Part shown: in pieces, positions 1 through 8,935 of the stretch
Layout: each line of letters starts with the position of its first letter
Position numbering within the stretch: the stretch's first letter is position 1
The notes under the pieces: model-generated
Databases searched by the model: none
What the model was told of the DNA's origin: nothing
The model's input: the letters and a program-made list of their open reading frames with translations, nothing else
Origin: Geodermatophilus africanus
GTDB taxonomy: Bacteria; Actinomycetota; Actinomycetes; Mycobacteriales; Geodermatophilaceae
Assembly: GCF_900107105.1 (NCBI RefSeq)
Contig: NZ_FNOT01000010.1
Coordinates: 118,337-182,336 of the forward strand
DNA: 64,000 bases
Direction: 5' to 3'
Position numbers and translations under genes: made by a program

Positions 1-102
1 CGAGGCCAGCGCCCCGGAAAGGAGCTCGGCGAAGGTGCGGTGGTCGTCGACCACCAGGACCCGCGCCAGGTCGGTCGGCCGCTCCACCTGGGCAAGCGTC
101 AT
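1..102 (-). CDS. Response regulator, N-terminal fragment (cut by window edge)
   Basis: Only the first 34 codons lie in the window. They read as the beginning of a receiver domain: a short lead, then RVLVVDDHRTFAELL, where the paired aspartates form the acidic pocket that binds magnesium. The fold type is that of NarL/LuxR-class regulators. The ATG at 102-100 is the first plausible start, with no clear Shine-Dalgarno. It lies on the same strand as the single-domain regulator at 330-737, so a small signalling cluster is likely. The output domain cannot be judged because the gene runs off the window. Confidence 0.7.
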   Translation of the reverse strand, partial: MTLAQVERPTDLARVLVVDDHRTFAELLSGALAS

Positions 103-329
103 GAGAACCCCCGTTGTCATCCCGTGCCCCGGCCCGCCGCTGCGAGGGAGCGTGATCATGGGACCCGACGCGCGGCTGTCTGGCCAGGCCCGTTACCCCG
201 AATCAGGACGAAGGTCCCGGGTGCTGCCGGGCACACCGCGCGCGTCACGACTCTCCGTGAGGCGGCTGGCGGCGTTCGGTACGGGGCTGTTCACTCCCAG
301 GAGTGAGCCGCTGGCGCCCCGTAGGGGCC

Positions 330-737
330 TCAGTTGCCGGTCGCGGAGGCGGCTGCGGCGCTCCAGGCGGTGCCGCCGGCCGCCACGGCCCGCACGTGGC
401 CGGGCAGCGCCCCGGGGTCATCGTCCTTGAGCAGGTACCCCACGACGCCGATCTCCCGGGCCTCCCGCACCAGCGCCGGGGTCAGCGACCCGGTCAGGAC
501 GACGACGCGCGACTCCGGGCGCTCGTCGAGCAGTTCGCGGGCGGCCTGCAGGCCGGTCACCCGCGGCATGGCCAGGTCCAGCAGGACGACGTCGGGCCGG
601 GTGCGCCTCGCGGCTTCGAGCACCTGGGCGCCGTCCTCGCACTCGGCGACCACGGTGAGGTCGTCGCTGGCGCTGAGCAGCTCGACCAGGGAGTCCCGGA
701 CGAACGCGTGGTCGTCCGCGAGCAGCACCGTGATCAC
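330..737 (-). CDS. Single-domain response regulator (receiver only)
   Basis: A 135-residue CheY-like receiver. The acidic pair is D8/D9, the phosphoacceptor is D54 in VLLDLAMPRV, the switch Thr/Ser region is LTGSL near 81-85, and the conserved lysine is K104 in YLLKDDD. The sequence resembles the receiver half of NarL-type regulators, but it stops about 25 residues after K104 with no helix-turn-helix output domain. It therefore either signals by protein contact or is a truncated regulator. The GTG start at 737 has a strong GGAGAGGA Shine-Dalgarno just upstream, which decides the start. The next gene upstream on the same strand is the GAF-ANTAR sensor, a plausible partner in stress or light signalling; that link is inference. 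Confidence 0.8.
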   Translation of the reverse strand: MITVLLADDHAFVRDSLVELLSASDDLTVVAECEDGAQVLEAARRTRPDVVLLDLAMPRVTGLQAARELLDERPESRVVVLTGSLTPALVREAREIGVVGYLLKDDDPGALPGHVRAVAAGGTAWSAAAASATGN

Positions 738-925
738 GCGTCTCCTCTCCTGTCCGCAGCGTTGCGGTCGTGTCCCAGCCCGTCGGCGGCCCCGGTGCCG
801 GTCCAGCGGCACGAGATGAGTCTGCCCACCGGCCCTGCCCGGGGACAGCCCGACCCCCGGGGGTGCCCGACCCCCAACCTCGGGGGCCGGACCGGAAGAG
901 ACCGGTGACCCAGCGTGAGGTCGGG

Positions 926-1729
926 TCAGTCGTGGGTGGTCGGCGTGTGCCCGTCCGGCTGCAGGAGCTCGTCGGGGTCGACCCGGCCGGCGACGACGTC
1001 CCCGGCGAGGTCGTCCACCGTGCGCCCGCTCGCGCGGGCCGCGGCGCGCAGCACGTCGAGGGCCGCGGACTCGCTCAGCTGACGGGTCAGGACGACGAAG
1101 CCGATCGCCGTCCACACCAGGCCGCGGTCGCGTGCCGCCGGGCCGTGCAGCCAGGCCGGGCCGCCCTCCGGTGACCACGGCGCCCAGACGGTGGCGTCGC
1201 CGAGCGCCGCGCTGGTGAGGTCGCCCACGGCCATGGCCTCGAAGACGTCGAGGTCGGGGACGGTGCTCTCGTCGGTGAAGAACAGGTCCATGGCCCCGGG
1301 GCCGGCCAGGGTCTCGCCGATCGGCAGGGCGACCACTGCGCGGTAGGGCGTGTGCTCGGCCAGCAGCCCGGCGAACGCCCCCCACCGTCGCTGCAGGTCG
1401 GAGAACGCCGCGAACACCGGCTCCTGATACCGCTGGGCGGCTTCGCAGGGGCCCTGCCCGGCGGTGAACTGCAGCCGCTCGGCGAGCGAGGCGGTGCCCG
1501 TGCTGGCCCCGAGGGGCACCCGCGCCTCCCCGGCGCTGCCCACGCTGAGCCCCACGCCCTCGACCCCGAGCGTCCGGGCGCAGGCGCGCGCGAGCCGCAC
1601 GGGGAGCAGTTCGGGGTCGGCGGGCTCGGGGACCCCGTCCAGCGCGGCACGGAAGCGCGTGGCGATCGACACGCACCGATCATCCAGCATGTCCGCGGAC
1701 CGCCGGGTCCGGGGGATCCGGTTCCGCAT
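926..1729 (-). CDS. GAF and ANTAR domain-containing RNA-binding antiterminator/sensor
   Basis: A 267-residue protein. Residues about 25-175 form a GAF-like sensor domain, including the typical [12 protein letters not shown] segment. Residues about 205-255 match the ANTAR pattern, a three-helix RNA-binding unit with the signature A-x-G ... Q-L-S-E-S-A-L-x-L-R-A-A-A. Such proteins bind paired hairpins in transcripts and prevent termination after a signal is sensed by GAF; they are very common in Geodermatophilaceae and Streptomyces. ATG 1729 overlaps the TGA of a tiny upstream frame, and ATG 1690 is the alternative start. Neither has a good Shine-Dalgarno. It lies 109 bp downstream of glgA on the same strand. 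Confidence 0.8.
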   Translation of the reverse strand: MRNRIPRTRRSADMLDDRCVSIATRFRAALDGVPEPADPELLPVRLARACARTLGVEGVGLSVGSAGEARVPLGASTGTASLAERLQFTAGQGPCEAAQRYQEPVFAAFSDLQRRWGAFAGLLAEHTPYRAVVALPIGETLAGPGAMDLFFTDESTVPDLDVFEAMAVGDLTSAALGDATVWAPWSPEGGPAWLHGPAARDRGLVWTAIGFVVLTRQLSESAALDVLRAAARASGRTVDDLAGDVVAGRVDPDELLQPDGHTPTTHD

Positions 1730-1838
1730 CAGGGGGCGAGCTGCTCCGACCGGTGGGTGTGGGCCGCCTCGCGCACCGCGTCGTCGGACTCCAGCCCTCC
1801 ACCCACGGCGCCGCCCACGGTCGCCGGGGCGGCCGCCC

Positions 1839-3020
1839 TCAGCCCCGGGCCGCGATCACCGCGCGGTAGACGTCCACGGTCTGCTGGGCGATCGCCGGCC
1901 AGCCGAACTCGGCGAGCACCCGCTCACGACCCGCGGCGCCCATGCGGGCGGCCCGCTCCGGGTCGTGCAGCAGCTCGGTGACGCGTGCGGCCAGGCCCGA
2001 CTCGAAGGCGGCGGCGTCGTCGGGGTCGTAGGGGACCAGCAGGCCGGTCCGCCCGTCGGCGACCACCTCGGGGATGCCGCCCACGGCGCTGGCGACGACG
2101 GCGGTGCCGCACGCCGCGGCCTCGAGGTTCACGATCCCGAGCGGCTCGTAGACCGAAGGGACGACGAACACCGTCGCGCCGGTGATCAGCGGCACGAGCT
2201 GCTCGCGCGGCAGCATCGCCTCGATCCACACCACGCCGTCCCGCCGGGACTGCAGCTCGGTCACCGCGTCGGCGACCTGCTGCCGCTCGGCCGGGGTGTC
2301 GGCGGCGCCGGCGCACAGCACCAGCCCGGCGTCCTCGGGCAGCTGCTCGGCGGCCCGCAGCAGGTGGGCGACGCCCTTCTGCCGGGTGATCCGGCCGACG
2401 AACAGCGCGTACGGCCGGTCGGGGTCCACCCCGAGCGAGCGGACGACGTCGGGGTCGGGCACCGGCCGGTAGGCCTCGGCGTCCACCCCGTTGCCGACGA
2501 CGTGCACGCGGGCCGGATCGAGGTCGGGGTAGGCGTCGAGCACGTCGTCGCGCATGCCGTTGCTGACCGCGATGACGCCGTCGGCGGCCAGGTAGGCGGT
2601 GCGCTCCACCCAGGAGGACAGCCGGTAGCCCCCGCCGAGCTGGTCGGCCTTCCACGGCCGGCGCGGCTCGAGCGAGTGCGCCGTCACCACGTGCGGGGTG
2701 CCGTGCACCAGCGAGGCGAGCAGGCCGGCGCCGTTGGCGTACCAGGTGTGGCTGTGCACCAGGTCGGCCCCGGCCAGCGCCCCGGCGATCTCGACGTCCA
2801 CCCCGAGCGCCTGCAGCGCGCCGTTGGCGCCCTGCAGCCCGGCCGGGACGTCGTGCCCGGTCGCGTCCGCCCGCGGTCCGCCGAAGCAGTGGACGTCGAG
2901 GTCGGGACCGTCGGGCAACGCGCGCAGTGCCGCCGCGAGGTGCTCCACGTGCACTCCTGCGCCGCCGTAGACGTCCGGCGGCCACTCCCGGGTCACGATG
3001 CCGATGCGCACCCGGGTCAC
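1839..3020 (-). CDS. glgA: Glycogen synthase, actinobacterial type (ADP-glucose-dependent alpha-glucan/maltose-1-phosphate synthase)
   Basis: A 393-residue GT-B glycosyltransferase of the corynebacterial GlgA family, which in mycobacteria also acts as GlgM and makes alpha-maltose-1-phosphate from ADP-glucose and glucose-1-phosphate. The N-terminal domain opens with [18 protein letters not shown], the glycine-rich donor loop. The C-terminal domain carries the E-x7-E catalytic motif in [14 protein letters not shown]. Length fits the family. The start used is GTG at 3020. It is divergent from glgC, as in Mycobacterium tuberculosis (Rv1212c/Rv1213), so the two enzymes supplying and using ADP-glucose share one intergenic region of 111 bp, which also contains a dispersed repeat. 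Confidence 0.93.
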   Translation of the reverse strand: MTRVRIGIVTREWPPDVYGGAGVHVEHLAAALRALPDGPDLDVHCFGGPRADATGHDVPAGLQGANGALQALGVDVEIAGALAGADLVHSHTWYANGAGLLASLVHGTPHVVTAHSLEPRRPWKADQLGGGYRLSSWVERTAYLAADGVIAVSNGMRDDVLDAYPDLDPARVHVVGNGVDAEAYRPVPDPDVVRSLGVDPDRPYALFVGRITRQKGVAHLLRAAEQLPEDAGLVLCAGAADTPAERQQVADAVTELQSRRDGVVWIEAMLPREQLVPLITGATVFVVPSVYEPLGIVNLEAAACGTAVVASAVGGIPEVVADGRTGLLVPYDPDDAAAFESGLAARVTELLHDPERAARMGAAGRERVLAEFGWPAIAQQTVDVYRAVIAARG

Positions 3021-3092
3021 CCTAGAAGGACCCCGTCCTCCCCGCCCCTCGCGAGCTCGCGGCGGTGCCCTGGACGGGGCCGGCGCACGATT
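3021..3092. repeat. Dispersed AAGGACCCC-family repeat, glgA-glgC intergenic copy
   Basis: The copy begins with the AGAAGGACCCCGTCC head and ends in the CCTGGACGGGGCC tail typical of the family, around a CTCGCGAGCTCGCGG core. It occupies most of the space between the divergent glgA and glgC starts, so promoters for both genes must overlap or flank it. Confidence 0.75.
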
Positions 3093-3131
3093 CTGCAGCG
3101 CCTGCGCCGATCAACGGATACCTTGCGACCC

Positions 3132-4352
3132 ATGCGTGGCGGTCCTCGGGTTCTCGGCATCGTCCTGGCCGGTGGTGAGGGCAAGCGGTTGGCCCCCCTG
3201 ACGCAGGACCGGGCCAAGCCGGCCGTGCCCTTCGGCGGCAACTACCGGCTCATCGACTTCGTCCTGTCCAACCTGGTGAACGCCGACATCCGGCAGATCG
3301 CGGTGCTCACCCAGTACAAGAGCCACAGCCTCGACCGGCACATCACCACGACGTGGCGGCTCTCGCAGATGCTCGGGAACTACATCACCCCGGTGCCCGC
3401 GCAGCAGCGCCTCGGCCCCCGCTGGTACACCGGCAGCGCGGACGCGATCTTCCAGAGCCTCAACCTGATCTACGACGCGCGGCCGGACATCGTCGTCGTC
3501 TTCGGCGCCGACCACGTGTACCGGATGGACCCGGGGCAGATGATCGACCAGCACCTGCGCACCGGCGCCGGCGTCACGATCGCCGGGCTGCGCGTGCCCC
3601 GCCACGAGGCCACCGAGTTCGGCGTCATCGACGCCGACGGCGAGGGCCGGGTGCGCGGCTTCCTGGAGAAGCCGGCCGACCCGCCCGGGCTGCCGGACTC
3701 GCCCGAGGAGAGCTTCGCCTCCATGGGCAACTACGTGTTCACCACCGACGCCCTGCTCGAGGCGCTGCGCAAGGACGCCGAGGACGAGGACTCGGTGCAC
3801 GACATGGGCGGCTCGATCATGCCCATGTTCGCCGACGCCGGTGACGCGTGGGTCTACGACTTCTCGACCAACATCGTCCCGGGCGCGACCGAGCGCGACC
3901 ACGGCTACTGGCGCGACGTGGGGACCATCGACTCCTACTTCGACGCGCACCTCGACCTGGTCTCGGTCACCCCGGTCTTCAACCTCTACAACGACCGCTG
4001 GCCGATCCTCACCCTGCCGCCGCAGCAGCCGCCGGCGAAGTTCGTGCTCGGCGGGCGGGCCGAGGAGTCGATGGTCAGCGCCGGCGCGATCATCGGCGGC
4101 GGCTCGGTGCACAACTCGGTCGTCTCGCCCGGGGTGCGCGTCGAGCGGGGCGCACGGGTCGAGGACAGCGTGCTCATGGACGGGGTGTACGTCGGCGAGG
4201 GCGCCTACGTCCGGCGGGCCATCCTCGACAAGAACGTCGTCGTCCCGGACTGGACGCGCATCGGCGTCGACCTCGCCGCCGACCGCGAGCGCTACCACGT
4301 CAGCGCCGGCGGCGTGACGGTCCTCGGCAAGGGTGCCCGAGCCCTCCGCTGA
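3132..4352 (+). CDS. glgC: Glucose-1-phosphate adenylyltransferase (ADP-glucose pyrophosphorylase)
   Basis: A 406-residue enzyme making ADP-glucose and pyrophosphate from ATP and glucose-1-phosphate, the committed step of glycogen synthesis. The N-terminal nucleotidyltransferase domain has [19 protein letters not shown] (residues about 13-31, nucleotide binding). There follow the [10 protein letters not shown] catalytic-aspartate segment near residue 125 and FLEKP near 178, which binds glucose-1-phosphate. The C-terminal third is a left-handed beta-helix (hexapeptide-like repeats such as [19 protein letters not shown]). Length matches the family. ATG 3132 starts exactly at the conserved N-terminus. 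Confidence 0.96.
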   Translation: MRGGPRVLGIVLAGGEGKRLAPLTQDRAKPAVPFGGNYRLIDFVLSNLVNADIRQIAVLTQYKSHSLDRHITTTWRLSQMLGNYITPVPAQQRLGPRWYTGSADAIFQSLNLIYDARPDIVVVFGADHVYRMDPGQMIDQHLRTGAGVTIAGLRVPRHEATEFGVIDADGEGRVRGFLEKPADPPGLPDSPEESFASMGNYVFTTDALLEALRKDAEDEDSVHDMGGSIMPMFADAGDAWVYDFSTNIVPGATERDHGYWRDVGTIDSYFDAHLDLVSVTPVFNLYNDRWPILTLPPQQPPAKFVLGGRAEESMVSAGAIIGGGSVHNSVVSPGVRVERGARVEDSVLMDGVYVGEGAYVRRAILDKNVVVPDWTRIGVDLAADRERYHVSAGGVTVLGKGARALR

Positions 4353-4442
4353 ACGGCCCCTGTGAGGACCGTCGTGCCCCCCGACCCTCGCTCCGCTCGG
4401 CCCGGGCCCCTGTACGAGGGCCGTTCCAGCGCGTCACCTCTG
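4353..4442. repeat. Dispersed repeat (diverged copy) forming the 5' end of the next gene
   Basis: Sequence after the glgC stop shows the family layout: a GGCCCCTGTGAGGACCGT head, a CCTCGCTCCGCTCGG core, and a GGGCCCCTGTACGAGGGCC tail. The only available start codons of the following 2H phosphoesterase (GTG 4362 or GTG 4374) lie inside this repeat, so the repeat supplies its N-terminal codons. Confidence 0.6.
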
Positions 4443-4976
4443 GTCGTCACGCTGCTGCTGGAGCCCGGGGCGCAGGAGCGGTTCGACCGGCTGCGGGCGG
4501 CGCACTTCCCGGCCCGGCCCCTTCCAGGGGCCCGCCCCGAGCGTGCGAGGGGTGGGGGGGAAGGGGTGTTTCGACTCGCCGCGCACGTCACGCTCTTCCA
4601 CGCGCTGCCCGGCGAGCAGGTCGACGCGGTGTCGGCCGACCTCGCCGACGCGGCCCGCCGGCCCGCCTTCGACGTCGCCGTCACCGGCCTGCGGCTGTTG
4701 GGCCGGGGCGTGGCCTACACGCTGGACGCCCCGGAGCTGACCGCACTGCGCGGGGGGCTGGCGGCCGCCTGGGATCCCTGGCTCACCCCGCAGGACCGGC
4801 AGCGGCACGCGCCGCACGTGACGGTGCAGAACAAGGTCGACCCGGCGGTTGCCCGCGCGCTGCGGGACCGGCTCGCCGCGGAGTTCGTGCCGCACCGGGT
4901 CGGCGCACGCGGTCTGGGGCTGTGGCGCTACCTCGGCGGGCCGTGGGCACCGCTCGCGGAGCACGCGTTCGGCTGA
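4362..4976 (+). CDS. 2H phosphoesterase / 2'-5' RNA ligase family protein with in-frame repeat insertion
   Basis: Two H-x-T-x motifs, HVTLFHAL and HVTVQNKV, about 75 residues apart, define the 2H phosphoesterase fold (RNA ligase LigT / cyclic phosphodiesterase). These enzymes hydrolyse or form 2'-5' or cyclic phosphodiester bonds; the substrate here is unknown. Between HFPA and LAAHVTLF sits a stretch rich in Pro, Arg and Gly that family members lack. Its DNA (about 4517-4574) is a copy of the dispersed AAGGACCCC repeat, inserted without breaking the frame. The N-terminus before VVTLLLEPG is also repeat-derived. Start is uncertain (GTG 4362 or 4374). The gene remains open, so it may still be functional. 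Confidence 0.75.
   Translation: MRTVVPPDPRSARPGPLYEGRSSASPLVVTLLLEPGAQERFDRLRAAHFPARPLPGARPERARGGGEGVFRLAAHVTLFHALPGEQVDAVSADLADAARRPAFDVAVTGLRLLGRGVAYTLDAPELTALRGGLAAAWDPWLTPQDRQRHAPHVTVQNKVDPAVARALRDRLAAEFVPHRVGARGLGLWRYLGGPWAPLAEHAFG
4517..4574. repeat. Dispersed repeat inserted inside a coding sequence
   Basis: This is a reverse-oriented family copy: CCCCTTCCAGGGGCC, then CGAGCGTGCGAGGGGTGGGG, then GAAGGGGTGTT. It adds about 19-20 codons to the 2H phosphoesterase immediately before the first catalytic HxT motif. The frame stays open. Confidence 0.65.
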
Positions 4977-5035
4977 GAAAGGACCCCGTCCTCCTCACGC
5001 CTCGCACGCTCGGCGCGAGCCTCGGGACGGAGCCG
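4977..5035. repeat. Dispersed AAGGACCCC-family repeat between convergent genes
   Basis: The copy runs from GAAAGGACCCCGTCCTCC through a CTCGCACGCTCGGCGCGAG core to GGGACGGAG, filling the whole gap between the 2H phosphoesterase stop and the convergent methyltransferase stop. The self-complementary core may serve as a transcription terminator for both; that role is inferred. Confidence 0.7.
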
Positions 5036-5680
5036 TCAGCGGCGGCGGGTGGCGACGAGCAGGCCGGCCCCGATCGGGAGGACCGCGGAGGTCAGGTGCT
5101 CGTGCTCGCGGACGGCGCGGGCGACGTCCCGCCAGGCCGCCGTCTGGTCGTCGCGAGCACGGGGGTCGGCGATCCGGTCCCCGTCCAGCAGCCCGTGGCA
5201 GACCACGGTGCCGCCGAGGCGGACCAGCTCGACCAGCGCGCCGAGGTGCGCGGCGTACTGGGTGGGCGCCCCGGCGCAGACCACCATGTCGTAGGCCCCC
5301 GGTGACAGGCGGGGGAGCACCTCACCGGTCGTGCCGAAGATCATCCGGGTGCGGCCGGGCGGGTGGCCGGCCTCGGCGAAGGCGCGACGGGTGGCCCGCA
5401 GCGCCTCGGCGTCGCCGTCCAGGACGGTGAGGACGCCGTCGGGGCGCATCCCCTCCAGCAGCCACAGCCCGGCCACGCCGCCGCCGCTGCCGATCGACAC
5501 CACGGTGCGGGCCGCGGCCCCGGCCGCCAGGACGGCCAGGGTGGCGCCCACGGCCGGCGTCACGGCCGGAGCGCCGGCCAGCCCCGCCGCGCGGGCCCGG
5601 GCCGACACCAGCGCGGGGGTCTCGGCGGCGAAGCGGTCGGCGTACGCGGCGCCGTCCCGCCCGGGTGCCTCGGTGCTCAC
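5036..5680 (-). CDS. O-methyltransferase (Rv1220c-like)
   Basis: A 214-residue class I SAM-dependent methyltransferase of the O-methyltransferase (catechol/caffeoyl-CoA type) family. The SAM-binding glycine motif is VVSIGSGGGVAGLWLL, followed by an acidic residue after the second strand (VLTVLDGD). GTVVCHGLLDGDRIADPRARD is the beta-5 region with the conserved RD. It is divergent from sigE, as is Rv1220c in M. tuberculosis, which supports the assignment by context. GTG 5680 is chosen because conserved sequence begins there (VSTEAPGRDGAAYADRF); the frame is open further upstream. Substrate unknown. Confidence 0.82.
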   Translation of the reverse strand: MSTEAPGRDGAAYADRFAAETPALVSARARAAGLAGAPAVTPAVGATLAVLAAGAAARTVVSIGSGGGVAGLWLLEGMRPDGVLTVLDGDAEALRATRRAFAEAGHPPGRTRMIFGTTGEVLPRLSPGAYDMVVCAGAPTQYAAHLGALVELVRLGGTVVCHGLLDGDRIADPRARDDQTAAWRDVARAVREHEHLTSAVLPIGAGLLVATRRR

Positions 5681-5810
5681 CGCCGGCCCCAGGCAGCTCG
5701 CTGCGATGCTCGCCGGCTCGTCGTCCCCGCGGCGATCGTCACCGGCCGAGGGTAGTGGCCGGGTGCCTCCCGGCCCGGCCGGCTGCGCAGCTGTGAGGTC
5801 CCTGTGAACG

Positions 5811-5838
5811 GGAACACCGCCCCTCCTCCGGCCCGTTG
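5811..5838 (+). promoter_or_regulatory. Candidate ECF (SigE-type) promoter upstream of sigE
   Basis: GGAACA at 5811-5816 and CGTT at 5834-5837 are separated by 17 bp, which fits the known SigE/ECF promoter form GGAAC-N16-17-CGTT. It would start transcription at about 5844-5846, directly before the GTG at 5847, giving an autoregulated and possibly leaderless sigE transcript. Confidence 0.5.
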
Positions 5839-5846
5839 GACCGGTC

Positions 5847-6521
5847 GTGCGCCCCGAGAGAGCCGCCCCTGCCCGACCCACCGACGTCGGGGGGTCGACG
5901 ACGGCTCCGGTCTGCGATCCTGGGACCGTGCCCGACCCCGTCGACACCACCCCCGCCAGGACCGAGGCCTGGGTCGCGCCGACCTGGGAGCAGGTCGTGC
6001 GCGACCACTCCGCGCGGGTGTACCGGCTGGCCTACCGGCTCTCGGGCAACCCGCAGGACGCCGAGGACCTGACCCAGGAGACCTTCGTCCGGGTCTTCCG
6101 CTCGCTCGCCGACTTCTCGCCGGGCACCTTCGAGGGCTGGCTGCACCGCATCACCACCAACCTCTTCCTCGACATGGTGCGGCGCCGGCAGCGGATCCGG
6201 TTCGACGCCCTGCCCGAGGACACCGAGCGGCTGCCCGGGACGGCGCCGAGCCCCGAGCAGGTCTACTCCGACACCCACCTCGACCCGCAGGTGCAGGCCG
6301 CGCTCGACGCGCTCTCCCCGGAGTTCCGCGTCGCCGTCGTCCTCTGTGACATCGAGGGGCTGACCTACGAGGAGATTGCGGCGACCCTGGGCATCAAGCT
6401 CGGCACGGTGCGCAGCCGCATCCACCGCGGCCGCGTCCAACTGCGCGAGGCGCTCGCGCACCTGGCCCCGCGCCGGCCCGGGAGCGCCCAGGACGCCGTC
6501 GCAGAGGGGAGCACGGGGTGA
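5847..6521 (+). CDS. sigE: ECF RNA polymerase sigma factor SigE
   Basis: A 224-residue ECF sigma factor directing envelope-stress transcription. Region 2 (about 48-115) includes [20 protein letters not shown] and FVRVFRSL, the core-binding and -10-reading helices. Region 4 (about 150-210) ends with the helix-turn-helix [20 protein letters not shown]. The downstream zinc anti-sigma gene overlaps by four bases (GTGA), and htrA and tatB follow, the order known for sigE-rseA-htrA-tatB in mycobacteria. Two starts are possible: GTG 5847, perhaps leaderless from the promoter above, and GTG 5928, which gives the length usual for the family. Confidence 0.92.
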   Translation: MRPERAAPARPTDVGGSTTAPVCDPGTVPDPVDTTPARTEAWVAPTWEQVVRDHSARVYRLAYRLSGNPQDAEDLTQETFVRVFRSLADFSPGTFEGWLHRITTNLFLDMVRRRQRIRFDALPEDTERLPGTAPSPEQVYSDTHLDPQVQAALDALSPEFRVAVVLCDIEGLTYEEIAATLGIKLGTVRSRIHRGRVQLREALAHLAPRRPGSAQDAVAEGSTG

Positions 6522-7111
6522 ACATCCCGGAGAGCCACCTGGCCCAGGAGGCCATCGCCGCCCTCGTCGACGGCGAGCTCGGCGGCGGTCCCGCCGCCCG
6601 GGCGGCCCGCCACCTGACCGGCTGCGCCCAGTGCCGGATGGCCGTGCAGGCGCAGCGGGAGGCCAAGGAGGCGCTCCACGCCTCGTCGGACGTCGCCGTC
6701 CCCGGTGACCTGTTGTCCCGGCTGTGCGCCATCCCGTTCACCGCCGACGTCCCCGGCGCCGGGGGCGGGCTGGGCGCGCTGAGCGCCGGCCCCGGCCAGC
6801 TCACCATCAGCGGGAGCACCGGCTCGTGGTCGGTGCCGCTGGAGCCGGGCCCGGGGGGCAGCGACCGGCCCGGGTACGCCCGCTGGCTGCGCCGCGGCTT
6901 CACCGGGGCGCTGGGCGTCCTCGGCATCGGGGTCACGGCGCTGGCGCTCAACCTGCCGGCCGGCAGCTCCGACGGCGCCCGCCCGTCATCGGAGTCGGTG
7001 GCCCGCGGCTCGTTCGAGGAGCGCACCGAGATCGTCCCGCCGGTGGTGCGCGCGACCACCGTCGGCACCGGCGGCGTCGCGCCCACCGTGCACCCGGGCG
7101 GGACGCCCTGA
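6518..7111 (+). CDS. rseA: Zinc-binding anti-sigma factor RseA-like (transmembrane)
   Basis: A 197-residue anti-sigma factor for the sigma factor encoded just upstream (GTGA overlap, translational coupling). The N-terminal ZAS domain has H32-x3-C36-x2-C39 in [10 protein letters not shown], the redox-sensitive zinc site of this family. A single membrane helix follows at about 132-152 ([18 protein letters not shown]), with a short Ser/Val-rich external tail. It should hold SigE at the membrane until envelope stress or proteolysis releases it. Mycobacterial RseA is shorter and soluble, so the membrane segment is a difference worth noting. Confidence 0.85.
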   Translation: MNIPESHLAQEAIAALVDGELGGGPAARAARHLTGCAQCRMAVQAQREAKEALHASSDVAVPGDLLSRLCAIPFTADVPGAGGGLGALSAGPGQLTISGSTGSWSVPLEPGPGGSDRPGYARWLRRGFTGALGVLGIGVTALALNLPAGSSDGARPSSESVARGSFEERTEIVPPVVRATTVGTGGVAPTVHPGGTP

Positions 7112-7146
7112 CCAGCCGAGCCGGCACCCGCTCGGGGGAGGACCCC

Positions 7147-8712
7147 GTGGACCCGCGGACACCTGACCCGTCCGGCGGCGACGGCCGCCCCGAGCCGACC
7201 GTGCCCGACGAGGCCTTCGCCCGGCCCCGGGACGGTGTCGGCGGCTTCGACCCGCCGTCCCGTCCGCAGCCCGAGCCGGCGCGGACCCCCGCGCCCAGCC
7301 CCGCCCAGCAGGCCGCCTTCGGGCGGCCCGCCGCCGTGCAGGGCGGCTTCGCCGGGGACCGGCCCGTCCCGCCGGCCCGCCCGCTGCCTCCGCCGCCGCC
7401 GGAGGCGGTGCTGCGCGCCTTCGCCCCCGGAGCCGGCCAGCGCGGCCTGCAGGAGCCGCCCGGCGGCCGGCCGGGCCGGCGGCGCACCGCCACCGGCCCG
7501 TGGTGGAAGGCCGACGCCCGCTCCGACCCCTGGCGCGACCCGCACGCCCCCGCCGGTCTCACCGGCCCGGCCGTCTTCGACGAGCCCGAGCAGCAGGCCG
7601 GCCCCGTCGTCGTCGACGCCAAGGGGCGCCGGCGGCTGCGGCTGGCCGACCTGTCGATCCGGCTGTCGGTGCTCGCCCTGCTCGCGGTGCTCCTCACCGG
7701 CCTGGTCGGCGGCGCCGCCGGCTACTGGCTGACCCGCACCGCCGACGAGTCGCCGCTGCTGGCCCCGGGCACGCAGCTGAGCCAGACCGAGGAGGGGACC
7801 GCCCGCGAGCCGGGCTCGGTCTCCGACATCGCCTCGCGGATCACCCCGGCCGTCGTCTCGGTCGAGGTCCGCATCGGCGAGGCCGGCGCCACCGGGTCGG
7901 GGGTCGTCGTCGACGGCGAGAACGGCTACATCGTCACCAACAACCACGTCATCTCCGGCGCCGACGGGGTCGAGGGCGCCGAGATCCGCGCGGTGTTCTC
8001 CGACGGCAGCGGGTCCGCGGCGCGCATCGTCGGCCGCGACCCGGCCAGCGACCTCGCCGTCCTCAAGGTGGAGAAGCCCGGGCTGCTCACCGCCGCGCTG
8101 GGCAGCTCCGGCGACGTCGTCGTCGGCGACCCCGTCGTCGCGATCGGCTCGCCGCTGGGCCTGGCCAGCACGGTCACCAGCGGCATCGTCAGCGCGCTGG
8201 ACCGGCCGGTCCGGCTGGCCGGCGAGGGCAGCGACACCAACGCGGTGATCAGCGCGGTGCAGACCGACGCCCCGATCAACCCGGGCAACTCCGGCGGCGC
8301 GCTGGTCAACGGCGCCGGCGAGGTCATCGGCATCAACACCGCGATCGCCTCGGTCGGCGGCGGCAGCGTCGGCCTCGGCTTCGCCATCCCCGTCGACACC
8401 GTCCGCGACATCTCCGAGCAGCTCATCGGGACCGGGCGCGCGGTGCACGCCTCGCTCGGGGTCAGCGCCCGCTCGGTCACCGACGGCACCCGGGACGGCG
8501 CGCTGGTGGTCAACGTCGAGCCGGGCAGCGCGGCGGCCGACGCCGGCATCCGTGAGCAGGACGTCGTCATCGCCGTCGACGGCGAGCCGGTGGGCAGCTC
8601 GGAGGAGCTCGTCGTGGCCGTCGACTCCCACGAACCCGGCGAGACGATCGGCCTCGAGGTGGTGCGGGGCGGGTCCTCGACGACGGTCGAGGCGACCCTC
8701 GACGAGGCGTGA
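7147..8712 (+). CDS. htrA: HtrA/DegP-type membrane-anchored serine protease with PDZ domain
   Basis: A 521-residue trypsin-like protease. A long Pro-rich cytoplasmic region precedes a membrane helix near residues 172-195 (LSVLALLAVLLTGLVGGAAG). The protease domain carries H267 (NNHV), D302 (ASDLAVLK) and S382 (GNSGGAL), the complete catalytic triad. A PDZ domain covers about 430-515. It degrades or refolds damaged proteins outside the membrane and in mycobacteria belongs to the SigE regulon. GTG 7147 has a GGGGGAGGA Shine-Dalgarno, which fixes the start 35 bp after rseA. Confidence 0.92.
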   Translation: MDPRTPDPSGGDGRPEPTVPDEAFARPRDGVGGFDPPSRPQPEPARTPAPSPAQQAAFGRPAAVQGGFAGDRPVPPARPLPPPPPEAVLRAFAPGAGQRGLQEPPGGRPGRRRTATGPWWKADARSDPWRDPHAPAGLTGPAVFDEPEQQAGPVVVDAKGRRRLRLADLSIRLSVLALLAVLLTGLVGGAAGYWLTRTADESPLLAPGTQLSQTEEGTAREPGSVSDIASRITPAVVSVEVRIGEAGATGSGVVVDGENGYIVTNNHVISGADGVEGAEIRAVFSDGSGSAARIVGRDPASDLAVLKVEKPGLLTAALGSSGDVVVGDPVVAIGSPLGLASTVTSGIVSALDRPVRLAGEGSDTNAVISAVQTDAPINPGNSGGALVNGAGEVIGINTAIASVGGGSVGLGFAIPVDTVRDISEQLIGTGRAVHASLGVSARSVTDGTRDGALVVNVEPGSAAADAGIREQDVVIAVDGEPVGSSEELVVAVDSHEPGETIGLEVVRGGSSTTVEATLDEA

Positions 8713-8870
8713 GAGGACCCCTCATCCCCACCCTCGCGGGCTCGGGGCGGTGCCCTGGAGGGGATCACCCTGCGCCCCGCCACTCGCAGGCTCGCGGTGG
8801 GACCCGGCAGGGGGCCAGCGGCCCCGGGCGGGCCGGCGGGACCCCTCACTTCGGGGCACTGACCGCGGCC
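8713..8870. repeat. Two dispersed repeat copies between htrA and tatB
   Basis: The first copy runs AGAGGACCCCTCATCCCC to GCCCTGGAGGGGAT. A second follows with CCACTCGCAGGCTCGCGG and GACCCGGCAGGGGGCC, then a remnant ending GGGACCCCTCAC. They separate tatB from the sigE operon, so tatB may need its own promoter between about 8870 and 8935. Confidence 0.65.
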
Positions 8871-8935
8871 GCCGCGCCGCCTACGCTGGACGACGCGCGC
8901 CGGCCGGACCGGGCGCACGAGGAGGGGAGCGGCGC

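Noticed and set aside
1731..1838. Tiny minus-strand frame of about 30 codons between glgA and the GAF-ANTAR gene, ending in a TGATG overlap
   Set aside because: It has only GTG starts, no Shine-Dalgarno and no recognisable sequence; the overlap alone is weak evidence.
1464..3131. Long plus-strand frame running in front of glgC
   Set aside because: It is antisense to the GAF-ANTAR gene and glgA; the GlgC family begins at ATG 3132.
6394..8631. Very long open frame on the strand opposite rseA-htrA
   Set aside because: It is a high-G+C shadow frame; the protein is low-complexity Arg/Gly/Ala/Asp and the plus-strand genes have complete catalytic motifs.
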